64,000 nucleotides of DNA, from contig NZ_QFWJ01000011.1 in the NCBI RefSeq assembly GCF_003336805.1, forward strand, positions 59,519 through 123,518, in the 5' to 3' direction. This document shows, in pieces, positions 29,832-39,627 of the stretch. Numbering within the stretch: position 1 is the first letter of the stretch; each line of letters begins with the position of its first letter. The translations under genes were made by a program, and so were the position numbers. Source of the stretch: Marinospirillum perlucidum. GTDB taxonomy: Bacteria > Pseudomonadota > Gammaproteobacteria > Pseudomonadales > Halomonadaceae. The notes below the pieces were generated by a model. It worked only from the letters and a program-made list of their open reading frames with translations. It was not told where the DNA came from and did no database searches.

Positions 29832-30737
29832 ATGCCTTTTCCTAAACAGGTTCGCCTGGTTGAAGTGGGTGCCCGTGACGGCCTGCAAAACGAGCCCAAT
29901 CCGGTGACCACGGCAACCAAGCTGGAATTGATCGATCGTCTGGGAGCGGCTGGTGTGGGTTATATCGAGGCCGCCAGTTTTGTTTCCCCCAAATGGGTGC
30001 CCCAGATGGGCGATGCCCGTGAAGTCATGACCGGCATCCAGCGCCGTGAAGGCATCACCTATGCAGCCCTGACCCCCAACCTCAAGGGGCTGGAAGCGGC
30101 CTTGGATACCGGCGTGCAGGAAGTCGCTGTCTTTGGTGCCGCTTCTGAAAGCTTCACCAAAAAGAACATCAACTGCACGATTGCCGAATCCTTGGAGCGT
30201 TTTGCGCCTGTGATCGAGAAAGCCCGGACAGCCGGCATCCCAGTTCGGGGTTATGTTTCCACGGTACTGGGTTGCCCCTATGAAGGCGAAATCGCGCCGG
30301 CCAAGGTGGCCGAGGTCAGCAAAACGCTCTATGAAATGGGCTGCTATGAAATCTCCCTGGGCGACACCATCGGGGTGGGCACCCCGCTAAAAGCCAAGCG
30401 CATGCTAGAAGCCGTGAGCCGGGATATTCCTCTGGAAAAACTGGCTGCCCACTTCCATGACACCTACGGTCAGGCTCTGGCCAACCTCTATGCTGTGCTG
30501 GAAGAAGGCGTGAGCATTATTGATGCCTCAGTTGCCGGTTTGGGTGGCTGCCCCTATGCCAAGGGGGCTTCAGGCAATGTCGCCAGCGAGGATGTTGTCT
30601 ATCTGCTGCAAGGCCTGGGGATAGAAACCGGTATCGACCTGCAAAAACTGGCTGAAACCGGTCACTGGATCACCCAAAGTATCCAACGCCCCAACCGTTC
30701 CAAAGTAGGCACGGCCCTGATGGCACAAAAGGATTAA
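29832..30737 (+). CDS. liuE: Hydroxymethylglutaryl-CoA lyase
   Basis: A 301-residue TIM-barrel lyase (also called MvaB) that splits HMG-CoA to acetoacetate and acetyl-CoA, the last step of the leucine pathway. [12 protein letters not shown] near the N-terminus and the catalytic-cysteine loop [14 protein letters not shown] (C240) are diagnostic. The open frame runs upstream to 29715 through the REP-like repeat, but the true start is the ATG at 29832, with GGAG 7 bases before it and normal family length. Confidence 0.95.
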   Translation: MPFPKQVRLVEVGARDGLQNEPNPVTTATKLELIDRLGAAGVGYIEAASFVSPKWVPQMGDAREVMTGIQRREGITYAALTPNLKGLEAALDTGVQEVAVFGAASESFTKKNINCTIAESLERFAPVIEKARTAGIPVRGYVSTVLGCPYEGEIAPAKVAEVSKTLYEMGCYEISLGDTIGVGTPLKAKRMLEAVSRDIPLEKLAAHFHDTYGQALANLYAVLEEGVSIIDASVAGLGGCPYAKGASGNVASEDVVYLLQGLGIETGIDLQKLAETGHWITQSIQRPNRSKVGTALMAQKD

Positions 30738-30766
30738 CCTGACTTCTCTTTGCTCTGTTGCTGCTT

Positions 30767-30801
30767 GCGAAGGATCAATTTTCCCCGCCTTGATCCTTCG
30801 C
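30767..30801 (+). terminator. Strong hairpin after the liu operon
   Basis: A perfect 12-bp stem (30767-30778 with 30790-30801) and 11-base loop start 29 bases after the liuE stop. There is no T-run after it (ACCCCTCCC follows), so termination is likely rather than certain. Confidence 0.55.
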
Positions 30802-30883
30802 ACCCCTCCCTGCTGCTGAAATGCTATCCTCGCAGGTAAAAACCGGCCACCAGTCGGACTTTTACCAGCAAGGAAATCCTGTG

Positions 30884-31624
30884 ATGATCAATCTACTCAA
30901 ATATCTGGCCTTGCCTCCCCTAGCCAATCTTCTCCTGCTCCTGGCCGGCTTTTTGTTCTTATCGCGGAGGTGGCGAAAAATGGGCATTCTACTCATCTCG
31001 ATCAGTCTCACCAGTCTTTTGGTTTTGTCCCTGCCCTTGGTCAGCCATGCTCTGGTCAAGCCACTGGAAAGTTTTGCTCCAGTCGACCTGGAAAAGCTGG
31101 AAGACGGCCAGGTGATCGTTGTCTTGGGGGGTGGCCGCGCTTATACCGGCCGTGAATTCGGCTGGCCGGATGCACCCAGCCAACCCACCATCAGCCGCCT
31201 GAATTATGCCGCCTGGCTAGGCCGCAAAACGGGCTTTCCACTGCTACTGACCGGTGGGCGGGTTCACCAGGAAAAAATCAGTGAGGCCCAGTTGATGAAC
31301 TGGACCCTGCAGGAAAGCTTTGGTCTGGAAGCCCGTTGGCTGGAAGAAAAAAGCCGTACCACCCACGAAAATGCTCTCTTTACTGCCGACCTTTTACAAA
31401 AAGAAGGCTATGGCAGAATCCTCCTGGTCAGCCAGGCTTGGCATCTGGCCCGGGCCGTCCCCGTATTTGAAGCTCAGGGGCTGACGGTCACACCGGCTCC
31501 CATGCAGTTCTCCAGCCCGCCACCCGAGGGTTGGATACGCTGGATACCTCGCGCCTACCACCTTAAAAAGAGCACCCAGGCGCTGCATGAATGGCTGGGG
31601 CGGCTGGTGTATTCCTTCTACTGA
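30884..31624 (+). CDS. DUF218/YdcF-ElyC family membrane protein
   Basis: About 246 residues with two N-terminal membrane helices (about 8-28 and 34-56) and a DUF218 domain (about 80-235): VIVVLGGGRAY, LLLTGGRV, EEKSRTTHENA and LLVSQAWHLARA. In E. coli, ElyC of this family affects peptidoglycan/undecaprenyl lipid handling at low temperature; the activity here is unknown. The start could be the ATG at 30884 or the GTG one codon before; AAGGA lies 6-9 bases upstream. The frame extends to 30821 without a good ribosome-binding site. Its 3' end overlaps rluF by 7 bases, convergently. Confidence 0.85.
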   Translation: MINLLKYLALPPLANLLLLLAGFLFLSRRWRKMGILLISISLTSLLVLSLPLVSHALVKPLESFAPVDLEKLEDGQVIVVLGGGRAYTGREFGWPDAPSQPTISRLNYAAWLGRKTGFPLLLTGGRVHQEKISEAQLMNWTLQESFGLEARWLEEKSRTTHENALFTADLLQKEGYGRILLVSQAWHLARAVPVFEAQGLTVTPAPMQFSSPPPEGWIRWIPRAYHLKKSTQALHEWLGRLVYSFY

Positions 31625-32526
31625 GAAGGCTTTAATTTTTTGGCTTTTTTCTTATTCTTGCCTCCGGCATAGGGCTTCTTGCCGGATTTCTTCACAGGGG
31701 GCTTACCTCTGGAGGCAGGTGCAGGACGCTTGCCTGCGGAAGATTTCTTGCGGGCCCCGGCCGGTTTTTTAGAGGGGGTTGCCTTTGCTGGCAAGCTGGC
31801 TTCTTCGGTTCCACTGGAAGTGGCGATCATTCGATTGATAATCGCCATTTCCTTGGCATTCAATTCCCGCCACTGGCCTTTTTTCAGGGAGCCCAGGCTG
31901 ATATTCATGATTCTGACTCTTTGTAAACGAGTCACCTGAAAACCCAAGTATTCAGTCATACGCCGTATCTGGCGATTCAAGCCCTGGGTCAGAATGATAT
32001 TAAAGCTACGCGCTGATAGCTGGCGGACCTGACAGGGCTGGGTCACGGTATCCAGGATAGGCACCCCAGCCGCCATTTTTTCCACAAAATCTTTACCGAA
32101 AGGCCGGTCCACCTCAACAATATACTCCTTTTCGTGGGCATTCCCGGCACGCAGGATTTTATTGACGATATCACCATCATTGGTCAGCAGGATCAAGCCT
32201 TCCGAGGGCTTATCCAGCCGCCCGATGGGAAAGATCCTGCCTTTTTTGTAGCGCACTGCATCGACGATGTTTTCCGGTACCTCAGGATCCGTCGTGCAGG
32301 TAATCCCCTCAGGCTTGTTATAGGCCAAGTAGACAGGCGCAGGCTTGGCTTTCAAGGGCTTGCCCTTCACAGTCACCCGATCTTGCGGCCCGACCCTCAG
32401 CCCCATGGGGGCCACTTCCCCATTAACCCGAACCTGCCCGGCTTCTATCAGGCGGTCGGCTTCCCGGCGGGAGCAGATTCCCGTTTCACTAATCCACTTA
32501 TTCAGACGTGTGTCTTGGTTGTTCAT
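31618..32526 (-). CDS. rluF: 23S rRNA pseudouridine(2604) synthase RluF
   Basis: A 302-residue RsuA/RluB-type pseudouridine synthase. An N-terminal S4 RNA-binding domain (RLNKWISETGICSRREADRLIE) precedes the catalytic domain with D105 in IGRLDKPSEGL and GLNRQIRRMTEYLGF near residue 185. DIVNKILRAGNAHEKEY and GVPILDTVT fit RluF (target U2604) better than RluB. The last 55 residues are a Lys/Ala/Pro-rich basic tail, longer than in E. coli but of the same type, probably for RNA contact. It follows the RsgA paralogue by 23 bases. Confidence 0.9.
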   Translation of the reverse strand: MNNQDTRLNKWISETGICSRREADRLIEAGQVRVNGEVAPMGLRVGPQDRVTVKGKPLKAKPAPVYLAYNKPEGITCTTDPEVPENIVDAVRYKKGRIFPIGRLDKPSEGLILLTNDGDIVNKILRAGNAHEKEYIVEVDRPFGKDFVEKMAAGVPILDTVTQPCQVRQLSARSFNIILTQGLNRQIRRMTEYLGFQVTRLQRVRIMNISLGSLKKGQWRELNAKEMAIINRMIATSSGTEEASLPAKATPSKKPAGARKKSSAGKRPAPASRGKPPVKKSGKKPYAGGKNKKKAKKLKPSQ

Positions 32527-32549
32527 GCTCCCGCCGGGCTCCTTCGGGG

Positions 32550-33578
32550 TTATTGGCGTTTATCAATCAGTGTCTTGCGCAGTTTACTTAATTCCCGCCC
32601 CTTTTTGCGCTTTTGCGACAGACTGGCAGCATGCTGAGCCTGTTCGCGCAGGAGGCGATGATACTGATCCAGACGCCGGGGTTCCAGCTCACCCGCTTCA
32701 ATGGCAGCAAGCACTGCGCAACCCGGTTCCTCCTGATGCTGGCAATCACGGAAAAAACACCCTTCTGCCAAAGCTGTGATTTCCGAGAAAACGGCCTTGA
32801 CCCCGGCTTCTGCTGCAGGCAGTTGCAGCTCCCGCATTCCCGGTGTATCCAGCAACCAGCCACCTGCTTTGAGAGGGTAGATATTTTTGGCCGTGGTGGT
32901 ATGCCGCCCTTTGCTGTCACTCAAGCGAATCGCTCCGGTAACCAACTTCTGACCGGTGAGATGGCTGGCCAGGGTCGTCTTGCCGACACCGGAAGAACCC
33001 AGCAAGACCAGCGTCTGTCCAGGGCCACACCAGCTGTCCAACGGAGCCAAGTCTTCGGCATTCAAGGCATTTACCGCCAGCACCTCCAGATGTTGGTCCA
33101 ACGCCCTGACAGCCTCGACACGACTGGCCGTCTGATCACATTTATCGGCCCAGGTGAGCAGAATAACCGGCTGTACCTCGGCCTCTCGGGCCAGAACCAG
33201 ATAGCGTTCAATACGATTGAGGCTGAAATCATCATTCAGGGCACAGACGATCAGTGCTGTATCCACGTTGGCGGCAATCAACTGTTCATGAAGGCGGCTG
33301 CCTGCAGCCTTGCGCGAAAACAGGGAAAGACGCTCAAGCAGGCGTTGAACCCTCAGGTTTTCATCCAATAGCACCCAGTCACCGAGCGCCAAAGGCTCTT
33401 GCTGGTGGGGCAAGGGCAAAACCAAGTCCTCAGCAGCGGGTCGTTTCAGGAGAAGCTGATTGGGCGTCAAGCCAAAAACGCGGGCCGGTTGAAGGCTTTC
33501 CAGACCGTCCAGCGAGAGTTGTTGCGAGAAAAAAGAGCGCCAGCCCAGTTCGGATAAAGAAAATAGCGGTTGTTTCAT
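32550..33578 (-). CDS. RsgA-type circularly permuted GTPase (paralogue)
   Basis: A 342-residue YjeQ/RsgA family GTPase, which acts in late maturation of the 30S ribosomal subunit. Order is OB-like domain (about 30-90), permuted GTPase (G4 first, then P-loop LLGSSGVGKTTL about 192-203, and DTPG at 244-247), and a C-terminal zinc module (EGCFFRDCQHQEEPGC). The G4 motif is TWAD at 142-145 instead of NKxD or TKxD, losing the lysine. The LGWRSFFSQQL start marks the second RsgA-like paralogue group found in many bacteria, so I give no gene symbol. Confidence 0.85.
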   Translation of the reverse strand: MKQPLFSLSELGWRSFFSQQLSLDGLESLQPARVFGLTPNQLLLKRPAAEDLVLPLPHQQEPLALGDWVLLDENLRVQRLLERLSLFSRKAAGSRLHEQLIAANVDTALIVCALNDDFSLNRIERYLVLAREAEVQPVILLTWADKCDQTASRVEAVRALDQHLEVLAVNALNAEDLAPLDSWCGPGQTLVLLGSSGVGKTTLASHLTGQKLVTGAIRLSDSKGRHTTTAKNIYPLKAGGWLLDTPGMRELQLPAAEAGVKAVFSEITALAEGCFFRDCQHQEEPGCAVLAAIEAGELEPRRLDQYHRLLREQAQHAASLSQKRKKGRELSKLRKTLIDKRQ

Positions 33579-33599
33579 GATGCTTAAATCCCAGCAATG

Positions 33600-33626
33600 G
33601 AAAAAGGCCGGAAATCAGGTTTCCGG
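33600..33626 (-). terminator. Terminator between the AGCS symporter and the RsgA-like gene
   Basis: A 7-bp stem (33608-33614 with 33620-33626), 5-base loop, followed on the minus strand by CCTTTTTCC. A second, weaker inverted repeat at 33736-33741/33753-33758 lies nearer the symporter stop codon without a T-run. Confidence 0.6.
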
Positions 33627-33778
33627 TTTAAACTTCCACGGGCAGGTTTCACTCGGGCAGCTACAGCTGATTAGCGAAGCGGCAGAACCTGCTGAGTTGG
33701 GATTACATGCATCAAGAATTCCTTGGAAAGGGTTACGGGGTCAATATTAGCAACCCCGCAACCACAAAACAAGCCAGC

Positions 33779-35131
33779 TTAGATTTTATGAGTGGCGAAG
33801 TATTCGCGACTCAGTTTAAACACTACAGGGCTGAGAAGCGCCAGAGCAACCAGGTTGGGCAGAGCCATCATGGCATTCAGGGTATCGGCCACCAGCCAGA
33901 TAAAGTCGAGGTTGACCATAGCCCCCAAGGGAATCGCCAGTATCCACAGCACGCGGTAAGGCATGATGGCTTTGATGCCAAACAGATACTCGGCGCAACG
34001 CTCGCCGTAGAAAGACCAACCCAGGATGGTAGTGAAGGCAAACACCGCTAGGGCAATGGCTACCAGGTAGTTACCCACTGAAGGCAGGATGGCGCCAAAG
34101 GCCGCACTGGTCAGGGCAGCGCCGGATTCACCACTGGTCCAGACACCGCTGGTAATAATCACCAGACCAGTAATAGAACAGATAATCAGGGTATCGATAA
34201 AAGTCCCCAGCATGGCAATCAAGCCCTGGCGCACGGCATTATTGGTTTGTGCAGCAGCATGGGCAATGGGAGCAGAACCCAGACCGGCTTCATTGGAGAA
34301 GATACCCCGGGCCACACCAAAGCGAATCGCTGCCCAGACAGCCGCACCGGCAAAACCACCCTGAGCAGCAACAGGGGTAAAGGCATATTCCACAATCATA
34401 ACCAGCGCCGAAGGAATTGCAGCCGCGTTGAGGGCCAGAACTACCAGCCCGGCCACCAAATAGGAAACCGCCATCAGGGGAACCAGAGCCGCAGCAACCC
34501 GCCCGATACGACGGATACCGCCGATCAGTACCAGGCCTACCAGGACCATGATAATCAGGCCGGTCACGGCAACGGGCAGATCAAAATTAGCTTGCAGAAC
34601 ATCGGCTACGGAATTGGACTGCACGGTATTGCCAATGCCAAAAGCGGCAACCCCGCCAAAAATGGCAAAAAGCGTACCCAGCCAGGCCCATTTGGGACCC
34701 AGGCCATTCTTGATGTAGTACATGGGCCCGCCAACGTGATTACCCTGAGCATCTTTTTCACGGTAATTCACGGCCAGGACCGCCTCGGCAAATTTGGTGG
34801 CCATGCCCACCAGGGCAGTAATCCACATCCAGAAGAGTGCACCCGGACCGCCCAGGAAAATAGCCGTTGCCACCCCGGCAATATTACCCGTACCCACAGT
34901 GGCAGACAGAGCCGTCATCAGAGCCTGGAAAGGGGGGATTTCACCCTGGTTTTCTTTGTCATCAACCTGCTTGCCCTTCCACAGCAGCCGGAAACCTTCA
35001 CCCAGCTTGAGAACCGGCATCAGCTTCAGGCCAATGGAAAGAAACAGACCGACACCCAGGATCAAAACCAGCATCACCGGGCCCCAAACGACTCCGTTGA
35101 TGCTTTTGATCAGCGTTTCAATCATCTCCAT
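33779..35131 (-). CDS. Alanine/glycine:cation symporter (AGCS family)
   Basis: A 450-residue inner-membrane symporter of the AGCS family that imports alanine or glycine with sodium. Roughly ten to eleven hydrophobic segments; family motifs GEIPPFQALMTALSATVGTG (about 64-83), GGPGALFWMW, GGPMYYIKNGLG and FSNEAGLGSAPIAHAAA are intact. AGGAG lies before the ATG at 35131. It follows the BCCT transporter by 68 bases in the same direction, so the two may be co-transcribed. Confidence 0.93.
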   Translation of the reverse strand: MEMIETLIKSINGVVWGPVMLVLILGVGLFLSIGLKLMPVLKLGEGFRLLWKGKQVDDKENQGEIPPFQALMTALSATVGTGNIAGVATAIFLGGPGALFWMWITALVGMATKFAEAVLAVNYREKDAQGNHVGGPMYYIKNGLGPKWAWLGTLFAIFGGVAAFGIGNTVQSNSVADVLQANFDLPVAVTGLIIMVLVGLVLIGGIRRIGRVAAALVPLMAVSYLVAGLVVLALNAAAIPSALVMIVEYAFTPVAAQGGFAGAAVWAAIRFGVARGIFSNEAGLGSAPIAHAAAQTNNAVRQGLIAMLGTFIDTLIICSITGLVIITSGVWTSGESGAALTSAAFGAILPSVGNYLVAIALAVFAFTTILGWSFYGERCAEYLFGIKAIMPYRVLWILAIPLGAMVNLDFIWLVADTLNAMMALPNLVALALLSPVVFKLSREYFATHKI

Positions 35132-35199
35132 AAAAGTCTCCTGACTTAATAGCTAGAACCATTAAAATATACTCTTCAAGAGACTTTTTCACGAAAAAA

Positions 35200-36840
35200 T
35201 CACTGTTTAGTCTCGATTTCTTCCTGATTCTCACTCTCGACATCTTCCTCTTCAGCCTCCTCGGCATCAGCCACAGCCCAGGGCTCGGCTGGTGCGGTAG
35301 TCTTGCCACCGGCACGGGCTGCAAAGCGCTCACCGGCCAGCGCACGCATCAGACCGATCACCATACCCACGACGATCACCGAAAAAGGCATGGCTGCGGT
35401 AATAACCGCCGATTGCAGCGTATCCAGACCACCGGCGAGCAAGAGCACGGCCGTGAGCAGCGCCAGGAAAATCCCCCAAAGAACCCGATGCAACGAGGGG
35501 GGATCAGCATCGCCACCGGAGAGAATGGTGTTAATCACCAGCGTACCGGCGTTGGCCGAAGTAATCAGGTAGGTGCCGATCAGAACAATCAAAAGGGTGG
35601 AAACCACCGGCGTGAGCTGCCCCAGATCCATGCCTTCCACAGTTACGAAAAGCGCCGTGGATACATCCCGGTCAACGGCTTGAGTTACCCCTCCCGGACC
35701 AAAGAGTTCCTGATAGAGTGCCGTCCCGCCAAAAAGACCGATCCAGATAATGGTGATCCCGGTGGGAACCAACAGCACCCCCATAACAAATTCACGGAAG
35801 GTGCGGCCACGGGAAATCCGGGCAATAAACATCCCCACGAAAGGTGACCAGGCCAGCCACCAACCCCAGAAGAAGACCGTCCAATCAGCCTGCCAGCTAC
35901 TGCCGTGCGTCACATTGGTATGAAAAGTCAAACGCAGAAGGTTCTGAATATAGTCACCGGTCGCTTCGATGGTCACACCGATCAGATACTGAGTAGGCCC
36001 CAGCAGCAACATGAAAGAAACCGCGGCAATACTCAGCCAGAAGTTCATCTCCGAGAGGAGCCTCACCCCCCGGGAAACACCGGAGACCACCGAAGCCGTA
36101 GCAATAAACATGATGATGGCAATGACTGTCAGCTGTAGCTCAGGTGAATTGGCCAGTCCGAAGACTTTACTCAGCCCGGCATTCATCTGTTGCACCCCCA
36201 GCCCCAGGGTGGTGGCAATACCAAAGACGGTACCAAAAACAGCCAACAGATCGATCAGATCGCCCAGAGGACCACGTACCTTTTCACCCAGAACCGGATA
36301 TAAGGAAGAGCGCACTGTCAGGGGCAGATCATGGCGGAAAGCAAAATAAGCCATGGTCAGGGCAACGAAGGAGAAGATTGCCCAGCCGTTAATCCCCCAG
36401 TGAAAGAAGGAAAGGCGCATGGCTACCACGGCAGCATCCCCCTCAGTCGTTCCCGGCATCACAAAGGGATTATCCTGAAACTGCATGATCGGCTGGGCCA
36501 CCGACCAGAACAGAATACCCACGCCGGTACCGGCAGCAAAGAGCATGCTGACCCAAGAGAAGAAAGTAAATTCAGGAAGCTCGGCATCCCCACCCAAGCG
36601 AACATTTTTATAACGCCCGGTTCCCAGCCAGATCATGAAAAACAGCAGAAAGGCCACCAGCAGAACGTAGTACCACTCCAGAAAAGGGTTCAACCACTCC
36701 CGCAAAGCAAAGATACCTGCCGCACTGACTTCGGTGTAAAAACTCCCCATGATAACGGTGACCACGATCATCAGGATGGAAACCTTGGTCATCAGGGGGT
36801 TCATGCCCTTGAACAAACCCGAGTCGGCCTGGTTATACAT
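35200..36840 (-). CDS. BCCT family betaine/choline/carnitine transporter
   Basis: A 546-residue, twelve-helix transporter of quaternary-ammonium compounds such as glycine betaine or choline. The BCCT signature ADWTVFFWGWWLAWSPFVGM lies at about 318-337, followed by ISRGRTFREF; AAGTGVGILFWSVAQP in an early helix is the substrate/sodium region. The C-terminal tail is strongly acidic (EEAEEEDVESENQEE), a region that senses osmotic stress in related transporters. AAGGAG precedes the ATG. Substrate cannot be set from sequence alone; compatible-solute uptake would suit a halophile. Confidence 0.93.
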   Translation of the reverse strand: MYNQADSGLFKGMNPLMTKVSILMIVVTVIMGSFYTEVSAAGIFALREWLNPFLEWYYVLLVAFLLFFMIWLGTGRYKNVRLGGDAELPEFTFFSWVSMLFAAGTGVGILFWSVAQPIMQFQDNPFVMPGTTEGDAAVVAMRLSFFHWGINGWAIFSFVALTMAYFAFRHDLPLTVRSSLYPVLGEKVRGPLGDLIDLLAVFGTVFGIATTLGLGVQQMNAGLSKVFGLANSPELQLTVIAIIMFIATASVVSGVSRGVRLLSEMNFWLSIAAVSFMLLLGPTQYLIGVTIEATGDYIQNLLRLTFHTNVTHGSSWQADWTVFFWGWWLAWSPFVGMFIARISRGRTFREFVMGVLLVPTGITIIWIGLFGGTALYQELFGPGGVTQAVDRDVSTALFVTVEGMDLGQLTPVVSTLLIVLIGTYLITSANAGTLVINTILSGGDADPPSLHRVLWGIFLALLTAVLLLAGGLDTLQSAVITAAMPFSVIVVGMVIGLMRALAGERFAARAGGKTTAPAEPWAVADAEEAEEEDVESENQEEIETKQ

Positions 36841-36924
36841 TACAACTCCTTAGTCAGGGTTTTTGTTAGTTTTTGCTACAGCTTAGAGATTCAAGGGCAG
36901 CACTGCCACCGGCTCCAAGAATCA

Positions 36925-36952
36925 AAATAAAAAGGCAGCCCTAAAGCTGCCT
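36925..36952 (-). terminator. Terminator after the SDR gene
   Basis: A 7-bp stem (36933-36939 with 36946-36952), 6-base loop, followed on the minus strand by T5 and further T-rich sequence. It lies 26 bases beyond the SDR stop codon and ahead of the BCCT gene, which therefore has its own promoter in 36841-36932. Confidence 0.8.
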
Positions 36953-36977
36953 CTTTTCACGAGGAGATATTGTACGA

Positions 36978-37730
36978 TCAGGATTTACCCGCTGTAAAAC
37001 CGCCATCAACCAGCAAATTGGCTCCAGTGACAAAACTGGCTTCATCACTGACTAGAAACAGAAAGGCATTGGCGATTTCTTCAGGCCGCCCCAGGCGCTT
37101 CATCGGATGCAGGTTGATCAGGAACTGGCGCATGTCATCATCCAGGGCTTCCAGAAGCGGGGTATCGATATATCCCGGCCCGATGGAATTCACCCGGACG
37201 CCCTGCTGCGCATACTCCAGCGCCAGGGTACGTGTCATATTCACTACCCCTGCCTTGGCCGCGGTATAGGCTGCTGTTTGCGACTGGCCGAAGACCCCCA
37301 GAATAGAAGCACAGTTGACGATGCTGCCACTGCCCTGTTTTTGCATAAAACGCAGGGCGGCGCGGGCCACACGAAAAACCCCGGTCAGATTGATATCAAT
37401 CACCTTCTGGAAATCCTCATCCTCCACCTCGGTGGAAGGTGCCAGATTACCTATACCGGCATTGTTGAACACCCCATCGACACTGCCCAACTCGCTTTGC
37501 ATCTTAGCCAGCAGAGCATCCACCTGCTCGGTCGAGGTGACATCCACGGGAATAAACAAACACCGGCCGCTATACTTGCCATCCAGTTCCTGAGCCCGCT
37601 TCTCACCTTCACTGGAGGCCAGATCGGCTATGACCAGATTCGCGCCTTCTTGCAGGCAACGCTCCACTGATGCCAGACCGATACCACTGGCCCCACCCGT
37701 CACCAGAAGATTCTTGTCTTGCAAACGCAT
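36978..37730 (-). CDS. SDR family NAD(P)-dependent oxidoreductase
   Basis: A 250-residue classical short-chain dehydrogenase. The cofactor loop TGGASGIG is at 11-18, NNAG at 90-93, and the catalytic Ser142, Tyr155 and Lys159 (YTAAK) are all present; the acidic residue after the second strand (IADLASS) favours NAD. The substrate is unknown; hydroxysteroid, 3-hydroxybutyrate and sugar dehydrogenases share this layout. GGAG precedes the ATG. It is a single-gene unit with its own terminator. Confidence 0.9.
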   Translation of the reverse strand: MRLQDKNLLVTGGASGIGLASVERCLQEGANLVIADLASSEGEKRAQELDGKYSGRCLFIPVDVTSTEQVDALLAKMQSELGSVDGVFNNAGIGNLAPSTEVEDEDFQKVIDINLTGVFRVARAALRFMQKQGSGSIVNCASILGVFGQSQTAAYTAAKAGVVNMTRTLALEYAQQGVRVNSIGPGYIDTPLLEALDDDMRQFLINLHPMKRLGRPEEIANAFLFLVSDEASFVTGANLLVDGGFTAGKS

Positions 37731-37892
37731 AACCCCTCTCCTTATTCAACCTTGTTCTAGCATCCTATACCAGATTTCAAAAAACTGCCCAGCTTTCATC
37801 AGCTTCCGGTCTACCGGTTGATAAAAACCCCAGCAAAAACTGAGTCAGATCAAACATGAAAAAGCCGGTTACAAGCGCCTTAATCATTAAGA

Positions 37893-39497
37893 CTAGTGCA
37901 GCAAAAGATCCCCAACATCCAGATATTTATTCTGGTCACAGCGCAAATGCCCTGCAAAGAAACGGCTATGACTTACCACGATCAAACTACCCGTATAGCT
38001 GGAAAGAGCGCCAGCCAGCAGCTTCTGGCTGTCCAGGTCCAAATGATTATCGGGTTCATCCAAAAGCAAAAGCGGGGCTGTGACTGGCCCCAGCAAACAG
38101 GCAGCCAGAGCTACTTTTAACTGTTCTCCGCCACTCAGTTGAACACAAGGCTTTAACGCCTTTTCACCCCGGATACCTAGATGCGCCAATTGATCACGGT
38201 AGGCTGCGGGTTGCCAACCTGGATTCAAGTGTTGGAAATTTGCCACTGCTGACGCCTCTTGGTCCAGTAAACTCAAATGCTGGTCAAGCAATCTTGTACT
38301 AGCACGAACTTCAAGCGTTCCACTTGCAGGCTGTAACTGACCCGCCAAGACGGCCATCAAGGTCGATTTACCGCTGCCATTGGCTCCTTTTAACCACCAG
38401 CGCTCGCCAGCTTTAATCTGCCAATCCAGGGGCCTTTGCTGCTTTCCTCTGGGCAGATGCAGTGCTTCCAGCCTGACAAGACATCCTGAAATCGGTTCAG
38501 GCCGGGTGATCGGCAGCGCCAGGTTTTGCTCCTGCTGCAGTAGCCGGGCAGCTTCTTCGCGGCGGTGTTTTTGATGCTGCATTACCGTTTGGTGCTTTTG
38601 TACTATGCGCCCGCCTGCTGCTTCACTCTTTTCTTTTCGAGCATCCAGTAAAATTTTGGGTTGATCCCTGCGTAATGCCTGCTGACGACCACGCGCAGCA
38701 CGCTGTTGGTGCCGTTCTTTTTCCTGTTGGAGCTGGCTGCGTTCTTTTTTCAACAGGATTTCAGCCTGGTTTTTGTCCCGCTGGGCTTTGTTCAGACGTT
38801 GCTGGCGAGTCTTTTGGTAACCATCAAAACCCTGGCCAAAAGCCTCCAAAGATCCATTGCGCAATTCCAGCAATAAATCAAATTCCTGCAACAAGTCCTG
38901 ATCATGCGTAACGACCAGGCAGCCTGGCGAATATTCCTTCAACCACTGAGCTAACCAACGCCGACCTTCGGCATCCAAATGATTGCTGGGCTCATCAAGT
39001 ATCAGATAACTCGTGCGGTCCCTGGCTAACTGCATCAGCTGCAAGCGGGTTTTCTCACCTCCACTCAAGGAATTAAAAGGATGAAACCAGCGTTCTGGCT
39101 GCAAACCAAAACGGATAAATTCGCTCGCCAACTCTTCCGCCAGAGTCCAGCGTTCATTCAGGATCAGTAGATCCTCTTCACTTCCCTGACCACCAAGCAA
39201 TCGGTCCAAAGCCTTAAGTGGAGCCTCTACCTTCAGGAAAGCAGCCAGGCTTATATGAGCGGGGATTTCAGCAGCCTGCTGGGCCAGGTAAGCCACAGGT
39301 AGGTGGCGTTCAATTTGCCCTTGCGTAGGCTCTAGCAGACCAGTCAGGCATAGTGCCAACAAGCTTTTACCCGCACCATTGGGGCCGACCAAAGCCACAG
39401 GTTCGGAGCCGAGATGCAGATTCAAATCAGTAAAAACGGGGGGATGGGGATCAAAAGCAAGGGTTAAATCCCTTGCCGCAAGGCAGCAAGTCGCCAT
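37893..39497 (-). CDS. ABC-F family ATPase with two ABC domains
   Basis: About 534 residues: two soluble ABC domains without membrane segments, the ABC-F layout of ribosome-associated translation factors. Domain 1 has GPNGAGKS, LSGGEKTRLQL and LILDEPSNHLD; domain 2 has GANGSGKST, LSGGEQLKVAL and LLLDEPDNHLD. A highly charged Lys/Gln/Arg linker (about 240-310) joins them, where ABC-F proteins contact the ribosomal P-site tRNA. The subgroup (Uup, YheS or a resistance type) is not clear. ATG at 39497 has AGAGG 8 bases upstream; the frame runs 3 codons further to a GTG. Confidence 0.88.
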   Translation of the reverse strand: MATCCLAARDLTLAFDPHPPVFTDLNLHLGSEPVALVGPNGAGKSLLALCLTGLLEPTQGQIERHLPVAYLAQQAAEIPAHISLAAFLKVEAPLKALDRLLGGQGSEEDLLILNERWTLAEELASEFIRFGLQPERWFHPFNSLSGGEKTRLQLMQLARDRTSYLILDEPSNHLDAEGRRWLAQWLKEYSPGCLVVTHDQDLLQEFDLLLELRNGSLEAFGQGFDGYQKTRQQRLNKAQRDKNQAEILLKKERSQLQQEKERHQQRAARGRQQALRRDQPKILLDARKEKSEAAGGRIVQKHQTVMQHQKHRREEAARLLQQEQNLALPITRPEPISGCLVRLEALHLPRGKQQRPLDWQIKAGERWWLKGANGSGKSTLMAVLAGQLQPASGTLEVRASTRLLDQHLSLLDQEASAVANFQHLNPGWQPAAYRDQLAHLGIRGEKALKPCVQLSGGEQLKVALAACLLGPVTAPLLLLDEPDNHLDLDSQKLLAGALSSYTGSLIVVSHSRFFAGHLRCDQNKYLDVGDLLLH

Positions 39498-39627
39498 AGA
39501 TAACACCTCTGTAACACCAAAAAAAGAAAAGGGGTTCAGAGTGTTGAAATCATTGGCGTAGCTCCTGCTGAAAAGAAAAGGTAATCAATGCTAACACGCG
39601 CGATGGAAGCCGACCAGCGCAAGCCTT

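Noticed and set aside
30821..30883. Longer start of the ElyC-like protein
   Set aside because: The extra 21 residues are polar, lack a ribosome-binding site and lie before the normal first membrane helix.
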